A DNA stretch of 23,708 nucleotides from Pleurotus djamor (taxonomy: Eukaryota; Basidiomycota; Agaricomycetes; Agaricales; Pleurotaceae), in assembly GCA_029747585.1 (NCBI GenBank), contig JAPEVF010000694.1, positions 1 to 23,708 of the forward strand, read 5' to 3'. Position numbers and translations under genes: made by a program. The notes below the pieces were generated by a model. That model did not search any database, was not told the DNA's origin, and worked only from the letters and a program-made list of their open reading frames with translations. Shown piece by piece: positions 18,697 through 23,708 of the stretch (its first letter is position 1; each line of letters opens with the position of its first letter).

Positions 18697-18962
18697 TTGA
18701 ATGAGTCGTTTACAATGCCCCATAATCATTACATCCCTTTGTATCATGTAGTTACTTTTCTACAAGGATTTCAACCCTGGGCCTCTTCGAAAAAGATTAA
18801 AAGAAAGTAAAATGAAAAAGTATAATATTGAAATAAGATAAAGAAATAAAATAATAACGCGCGCTTGACAATCACACTTAGACGCGGTATCCTAGAAGAG
18901 ACGCCCCAGGACATCTAAAAATAGACTCAAAACACGCTGTTTCCTACCATCAACACCTTGAC
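18697..18962 (+). other. Intergenic stretch with A/purine-rich tract and probable 5' UTR
   Basis: No gene. Positions about 18787-18860 are almost pure A/G/T with AAAGATTAAAAGAAAG-type runs, followed by a GCGCGC patch and a C/A-rich leader into the ATG at 18963. This may serve as a promoter for the last accessory gene. Confidence 0.4.
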
Positions 18963-19517
18963 ATGGCCGACTCGACTGCCCTCCGCATGATCCCTGCTCA
19001 CCTCACCAACAATGGTGAAATATTTTACAATACGCACTACCATTCTATTACGTTTCAAAGTCGAGCATCACCGCGGACCACCCTTGAACTCCGACTTCAA
19101 GGACTTGTCAAAATCATCCCACGAGACCGCTACCACTTCCAAATCGCATTCGCATCTCTTCCTGCACCACCAATCCGCATAGAGACTGCACATATTAATA
19201 CCCCATCATCTCTCCACGGCACCTACGGTCTCGCCACCATTGATTTCGGTCAAATCCACAGCGAACGACCACTCCACCATGCTTTCTATGGCATTGGACG
19301 TGCCCTTGGGATCATCGGAATCCGCAATGGATGTGTCAAATTACTCATTGTCTTCAACGACGATGATAGTTCCCCACACCACTTTATCAGTGCATGGACC
19401 CCCCATACAGTGGTCCAACTTGATCAAAACATGCGCCGAATCGTAGACGCACAGACTGATCTAAGCGCTGCATTCCAACTCGGACGCCCAAACCCAAACC
19501 TACCCCATCATCAATAA
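18963..19517 (+). CDS. Accessory paralogue E (184 aa), divergent member
   Basis: ATG 18963 in a good context (GACATGG). Residues about 104-146 fit the family core in degenerate form: LHHAFYGIGRALG, then VKLLIVF, then FISAW. The order, strand spacing and position within the protein match paralogues A-D, but the Pro of HP, FGFG and the final WVGLW are altered. The N-terminal half does not align by eye. The C-terminus is Pro/Asn/His-rich and short. It is probably a fast-evolving or older member, possibly a separate gene converging on the same barrel pattern. No known domain is recognised. Confidence 0.72.
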   Translation: MADSTALRMIPAHLTNNGEIFYNTHYHSITFQSRASPRTTLELRLQGLVKIIPRDRYHFQIAFASLPAPPIRIETAHINTPSSLHGTYGLATIDFGQIHSERPLHHAFYGIGRALGIIGIRNGCVKLLIVFNDDDSSPHHFISAWTPHTVVQLDQNMRRIVDAQTDLSAAFQLGRPNPNLPHHQ

Positions 19518-20184
19518 GTAGGTCACTTCTTGCTGATCTCAGCTAGACTATGACTGAGGACAGTCAGATTTTATGTTGTCCGCAGATGTCACGCCCCATA
19601 TTTGAATATGTGGAAGTGAACATGAATTTCCTTATTTTTCTCTCCCCCTCTCTATTCCGCTACCTCCCCTCTCTATTCCACTACCCCTTCCCATATATGC
19701 AGACTCTTATAAGTAGGAGAAGATTAGTTTAGAATGTAAAACCCCATTTGCATTCAGATTAATTTGCTACCTTACTAAAACCTGCTCCAAACAAAATATA
19801 CACTTACCCCTAACTTCTCAGACCAAGAACTGAGAATTATAGATGCATATAACAATCTTCTAAGGCATCACATAGATGAAACATCATATATGCTCATGTA
19901 CTAATACCTATTCAGTGGAAAAGTACCAAGTAAAACTAATACTCTGACACAAGTCCAGGGAAGACCCCTAAATAATGCCAGGAGCTATAATCTCTTCTCT
20001 ACATTACTTAGACCAGTCTGGAAACATATCTAAGATCTTGAGGCACAAAATATTACACCAAAAANGCAGCCCAAAAGCACCTAACAAATATAAATTCCCA
20101 TCATCAGTCAGCCACGAGAAAGCCAAGTAAAACACTTGAGACAATAAGATGTCTTAGACTTGAGTGGAAGAATGACTTGAAACA
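19518..20184 (+). other. Non-coding 3' part of the element, up to the 3' LTR
   Basis: No gene I can support. It holds the second copy of the 16-nt motif TTTTATGTTGTCCGCA (19569-19584), a two-copy 20-bp pyrimidine-rich repeat at about 19647-19688, and a lone N at 20065 in an A run. The polypurine tract that primes plus-strand synthesis should end just before the LTR. The best candidate is the purine-rich GAGTGGAAGAA at about 20162-20172, but it is imperfect and not directly adjacent. Confidence 0.5.
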
Positions 20185-20674
20185 TGCCAAGATCAGTAAA
20201 GCAGGCTTGGCACCAAACAAAATGACTCCAAATGAGTCATACTAGAAGAATAGCCCTCGGCAATGACTTGTCATGACTCTGAATGAGTCAGAATCAGACT
20301 ATACCCCCTCGGCATGCTCTAAATGACTTGGAATGAGTCATATTCTGCCAATGCCAAGCTGAGAAACACCCCAAGGCTATGTACAATGAGTAAGAATGAC
20401 TCAGAATGAGTCAGATCCATCTATAAAGGCAGTGTATACCTCTGAAATGACTCAGAGTGAGTCATATTGACTAGGAAGGCTGTGTAGATATAGATATAAA
20501 TAGTCATTAGTAGCCAAACATAGACAAACACCTGTAGAGTATATAAGGACCCCCGATTTGCCTGGGGCACCAAAGTGAATGTAACTCATACCATATAACC
20601 ATACAACCTAAAGGAATCAGACCCAAGCTTACGCTTCAGACTTAATTGGCTAGTACCGTTGGTGTATTTATTAG
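20185..20674 (+). repeat. 3' long terminal repeat, truncated at its right end
   Basis: 20188-20674 is identical to 1-487. The TGC at 20185-20187 gives the canonical TG start. The LTR should continue about 65 bases more (as 488-552 on the left), but after TTAG at 20671-20674 the sequence becomes 18S rRNA. Regulatory sites are duplicated here: paired bZIP-like sites at 20223-20464 and TATA at 20540-20547. Confidence 0.93.
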
Positions 20675-20800
20675 ATAAAAAACCAACGCGGCTCGCCGCT
20701 CCCTTGGTGATTCATAATAACTTCTCGAATCGCATGGCCTTGTGCCGGCGATGCTTCATTCAAATATCTGCCCTATCAACTTTCGATGGTAGGATAGAGG
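20661..20800 (+). rRNA. 18S (SSU) rRNA gene fragment, 140 bp, joined to the 3' LTR
   Basis: From GGTGTATTTATTAG through ACCAACGCGGCTCGCCGCTC, TTGGTGATTCATAATAACTT, CGAATCGCATGGCCTTG and TATCAACTTTCGATGGTAGG to GATAGAGG, this reads as the 5' domain of fungal, basidiomycete-type 18S rRNA as I know it. In a full gene the next bases would be CCTACCATGG; here they are ACGTCATC, so the fragment ends at 20800. The first 14 bases are shared with the LTR. It is far too short to be a functional rRNA. Confidence 0.88.
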
Positions 20801-22143
20801 ACGTCATCCCGCCCATGCTCTACCCTTACGTCTTGCCACCTCCTTCTCCTTCTCCTCTTCGCGCCTCTCGCGTCTTCCTCGTCCCTTAATGCCTCAAGTT
20901 CAATGCCCCTTCTTTCTCGTTGGTCTGAGCTTTGAAGTATCCCCGATTGTGTATTCTGTCTACATATGGAGCATGGAGCCGGGAGTTCTAATGGTTTGGA
21001 TGGTTTGGATGGTGTGGATGGTTAATGGTTGGAATGGTGGAATTCGCGAGTTGACGAGTTGACGAGGGCGCGATCCCGATGCGATGTATACAATATACAC
21101 TTACTTATATATCCTCGGGGTCCTACTACTCTAAGTACTAGCGGAATAAGGCTAAGTCTCCTCCCTCCCCTCCCCTTTTGAATATTCTTGAATCTTCATG
21201 ATATTGATTGTTCCGCCCTGTTTTCAGACTTCAACGCTTCGTTCGCTCTCTACTCCATCCATTCATCCACTTGCTCTAGAGTCCACTCCAGAGTCCACGG
21301 ACTCCACTGGCCACTCTCCTAAATCCTTCTACTTTCGATGCTTTACGATTTATGCTCTATGCTTTACGCTCAATCCGCTTTTCTGTTTTGGTTCGAGTTC
21401 TTCGTTCGAGTTCAATTCGCATTCGCATTCGCTTGGCTCGAACTTGGCTCTGTTCACGTTTGTATTTGGTGATTATTTACGCGGACTGAGGAAGGGAATG
21501 AGGGAGGGACAAGTGGTTTTTCTCGCGAAGTGAGTAGGTGAATTGGGGATGGATTCATGGAAGGCTGTTGCGGTGCGCTGCTGCGTGTATCTATCGTAGT
21601 GAGTGATGTCGATGAGTGATGCATTGATGAGTGGCCGGGACTCATGGCCACGGGGGTTTACTGGAGGACGGGAGAACACTGGAGACTACGCTATGTCGAA
21701 TCTTGATGGATGGGATGGGATGGGTCCATGGATCGAGAGGATGCAACTTGAATGTTGAAAGAGAAACGGAGTTTAGAGTCTACTCTCAATCGAGGGTGTA
21801 AAGGGATGAGGAAGAGGGGATAAAGTTTAAAGGGTCTAAAGAGATGGGGGAGGATGAAGGATGGAGGAATGTGGAAATTCAGTACGAGTGAGTAGTTGGG
21901 TTGATTGTGTTGGAACTTGGTGTCGGGGTCCGAGTCGGTGTCGGTGACCAATGGCGGAGAATTACGAAGACGTGCACTTACTTAGTGGGGTGACTATGGG
22001 TATGGGTTACCAAAGACATTCTATGTACCCTATCTAGAGTTCATATGAGCAAGAACAACACCGAGACGAATCAGGATTCAGTACGATGCTTTTGCTACTA
22101 TGGATGGGCCCATCCAAAAAGCCGACTAATTAGTTCCTGTGTG
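20801..22143. other. Host-like DNA without a recognisable gene
   Basis: No convincing coding region on either strand: the open frames here are short, low-complexity and without domains. It contains pyrimidine-rich stretches (20840-20885), a TGGTTTGGA-type minisatellite (20990-21040), a GAGTTGAC double repeat (21047-21066), small simple repeats of TTCGAGTTC/CATTCG type (21390-21440) and a 16-bp perfect palindrome TGGATGGGCCCATCCA (22101-22116). Confidence 0.6.
20990..21040. repeat. Short minisatellite of TGGTTTGGA-like units
   Basis: Imperfect repeats of a 9-10-bp T/G-rich unit (ATGGTTTGG, ATGGTTTGG, ATGGTGTGG, ATGGTTAATGG) in host-like DNA. Confidence 0.6.
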
Positions 22144-22455
22144 ATGATAGCGGAGGCTTACTGCCATCGGTGCGACATTTTGTACCTGCCCGGCCGGCAT
22201 ACCAATTCCAGTTACAGGAGTCCAAGCAACGACAGTTTCTGTTGTCGGACAGCAGAGGGAACGAGGCTTTGTGTCCTTTCCGTCTGCTGGGCGCAAGGAT
22301 CCTGGGTCAAGAAGGGGTATTGGGGCCCGTATATTTAGCTCCTATATACAGGCTTCGTAGGTACCGTAGATAAGTGGACGTCGACATGGGGGAAACCCCG
22401 GAGTCCGGACGACGCTAAACGAGAATTTTTTTTAAAAAAAAANAGTTCCTGTGTG
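22132..22455 (+). mobile_element. SINE-like retroposon with 12-bp target-site duplication and poly(A) end
   Basis: AGTTCCTGTGTG occurs at 22132-22143 and again at 22444-22455. The 300 bp between ends in a run of eight T, nine A and an N directly before the second copy. A poly(A) end touching a direct repeat of this length is the mark of insertion by a LINE-type machinery, and the first repeat follows ATT, broadly fitting a TT/A nick. The body has no coding capacity, and I do not see clear pol III A/B boxes, so it may be a SINE, a truncated LINE or a retro-copied RNA. The N in the tail means tail length is unknown. Confidence 0.55.
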
Positions 22456-22828
22456 CTCCAATTTCATGACCTTGCGCAGTACCGCGTAAAACTCTTCGTC
22501 TCGAGTCAGCTTTGAAGCTTTCGTCGTAGGGAGAAGGCGCAAGGTCTCCGCTCTCGAGTCTCGATTTGCCGCTTGTGCCTAGTAAGTAAATTGTGATTGA
22601 ATTGTGATTCCTAAATTCAACCGTTCAAGTTTCGAGTTCAAGTCCGAAGTCGAGGTCCGCGAGAAAATGATTGCATGAATGAGGAGTATGAGCTGGGTCT
22701 TTGGACGCGTGTGACCGAGCTTGAGGCCTTGGTGAGAGGCAGAGTCGACGAAGGGTCGAGCTCGGATAGGGGAAATCTGGAAAGATCAAGTTGAATAGGG
22801 GATTGCAAATTCTTGAGCACAAACGACC
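22456..22828. other. Upstream region of the last gene, no separate gene seen
   Basis: Contains a tandem AATTGTGATTG repeat (about 22589-22609) and TTCAAGTTTCGAGTTCAAG-like short repeats (22620-22640). Presumed to hold the promoter and 5' UTR of the gene at 22829; no clear TATA box. Confidence 0.4.
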
Positions 22829-23690
22829 ATGACAGACATACTCTCGTTGCCTACCGACGAAATCGTCCGCAGAGCGCTGCAGAAGCTTAGCGAGCACGCG
22901 AATCTCATCCTTTGGGGTTCCCTCCTGGATAACCGCATGAATGTTCCACGCATCCAAAAGGTGTGTGTACATACAAGGCCACCATAACTCTAAGGTTCAG
23001 CATCGGTACTGAGCAGTGAGCACATACCAGAACTTCACATTCCTCGTGCCAGATGAAAAGTTGGACACACTCTCGGCGGTCCTCACTGAAATGAACCTCC
23101 CCATCCCTACACTCCCAAACTACCTCCTGAGAGCCGGGGGTGACTTTCTGCGTCTCGGACGTCTTCATCGCGTCACGCAGGCCACTGACCGCCTCAGCAT
23201 GCAATGCATCCATCTCCTACCCGCATCTCTACTGGGCTACGCTGAAGATGAATTAGAGACAGCACTTATTGAGGGCACCCCTATCACAATCTACGTCCCG
23301 CGCCCGTCCGCCGTGTATGCAGCCATCCTGCGTATGATGCCAACGTACCGCAGGTGGTGCGCGGAGCAATCTAAGCTGCAATCCGATCTTTTGATGCTTA
23401 TTTATTATGATTTGTTGGGGCTGGAGAAGGTGCCCGCGGGGCACGAGCCTATCGAGGACGCGGTAATGGAAAAGAGGAGCGAGGTAGCGGTTGAGCGTGT
23501 TAGGGGGTGGGGACGCGCGGGGGAGTGGAGGGAGGGTGAGGAGTGGATGGAAGATGTGATTGTTGGGTTTGTGATGGGAGAGATGGATATGGGTGATCTA
23601 CCATGTTTGGAGAGTGTTGCCGCCGACGCAATGCACAAAACACTTGCAAGGATGGACGACAACTCGGAAACCGTCATTGGTGACATATAA
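22829..23690 (+). CDS. Hypothetical host protein (about 263 aa, two exons)
   Basis: ATG 22829 (MTDILSLPTDEIVRR) runs 44 codons to a GTGTGT donor at 22961. An acceptor at 23029-23030 (ACCAG) gives a 70-nt phase-0 intron, and the second exon runs from 23031 (NFTFLVPDEKLDTL) to TAA 23690. Without splicing, exon 1 meets a stop at 22984, so the intron is well supported by frame continuity. The stretch ILWGSLLDNRMNVPRI followed after the splice by FTFLVPDEKL and a helix recalls the start of nucleotidyltransferase-fold proteins (GS motif, then D-x-D). However, the acidic pair is absent (NFTF), so any such domain would be inactive. The C-terminus is acidic and Trp/Glu/Gly-rich (WREGEEWMEDVIVGF). I do not know its function. 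It lies outside the retrotransposon. Confidence 0.72.
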
Positions 23691-23708
23691 ATCTGTGAAA
23701 AAGTATCT

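Larger units (their letters stand above)
1..20674 (+). mobile_element. Giant Ty3/Gypsy-type LTR retrotransposon with two accessory gene blocks
   Basis: Directly visible: 487-bp direct repeats at both ends with no mismatch, a probable primer binding site behind the left one, and Gag-CCHC-protease, RT, RNase H and integrase on the + strand. RT and RNase H precede integrase, which is the Ty3/Gypsy order. At over 20 kb it is several times the usual 5-8 kb. The excess is in two blocks: about 6.6 kb between protease and RT (roughly 4.5-11.16 kb) and 4.7 kb after integrase (14.8-19.5 kb). The left tip is outside the window, so the target-site duplication cannot be checked, and the right LTR is truncated against an 18S rRNA fragment. 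The identical LTRs imply recent insertion, unless the assembler copied one repeat onto the other. The core enzymes look intact apart from frame breaks at two single N characters. Confidence 0.93.

Noticed and set aside
19550..19732. 60-codon open frame before the 3' LTR
   Set aside because: Hydrophobic low-complexity translation of a pyrimidine repeat, no homology to neighbours.
21198..22373. Several 60-110-codon open frames in the right flank
   Set aside because: Low complexity, on both strands, no domains, no conserved splice pattern.

Overview
The window is almost filled by one very large Ty3/Gypsy-type LTR retrotransposon (positions 1 to about 20,674) in what looks like the genome of an agaricomycete (mushroom-forming basidiomycete) fungus. 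The case for this host is the pol protein, which has the PHTPW/NIPIPPG, GVYEP, IPENPGIRRF and NGVVERGH signatures I associate with the common agaricomycete Gypsy lineage, plus a 140-bp fragment of fungal 18S rRNA abutting the right LTR and short introns of basidiomycete type.

Layout: the 5' LTR (487 bp visible, left tip cut by the window edge) carries five 17-bp paired bZIP-like sites and a TATA box. A probable initiator-Met tRNA primer binding site follows at 554, then a leader of about 630 nt with two perfect hairpins. A long open frame (1184-7013, with one frame break at an N at 1330) encodes Gag, a CCHC knuckle and a retropepsin in its first 3.3 kb. It then continues without a stop into a different, CpG-rich stretch built of degenerate 103-107-residue repeats. 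A second giant open frame (7079-11164, 1361 aa, Pro/Ser-rich with a globular C-terminus of unknown function) comes next. Only then comes the rest of pol (11166-14742: RT, RNase H, integrase, with a frame break at an N at 11832). So about 6.6 kb of accessory coding sequence sits between protease and reverse transcriptase.

Downstream of integrase is a second accessory block (14,833-19,517) of seven small same-strand genes. At least four of them (15488, 16748, 17382, 18088), and probably a fifth (18963), are paralogues of about 200 aa. They share a core of the form hhHPxFGFGxIQG...VAF...WVGhWxD at the same place in the protein. I do not recognise this family, and it is the best candidate in the window for an undescribed system. 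The remaining two (14833, 16182) are not alignable to it by eye but have a similar small-barrel pattern. One gene appears to contain a spliceosomal intron, which is unexpected in an element that copies itself through RNA and suggests separate subgenomic transcripts.

The 3' LTR (from about 20,185) is identical to the 5' LTR over all 487 comparable bases. It stops at a 14-nt stretch shared between the LTR and 18S rRNA, where the sequence switches into an 18S fragment (to 20,800). The last 3 kb are host-like DNA: about 2 kb with no gene I can support, a 300-bp poly(A)-tailed SINE-like insertion with 12-bp direct repeats, and one intron-containing hypothetical gene at 22,829-23,690. Single N characters at 1330, 11832, 20065 and 22443 look like assembly joints; two of them break frames.
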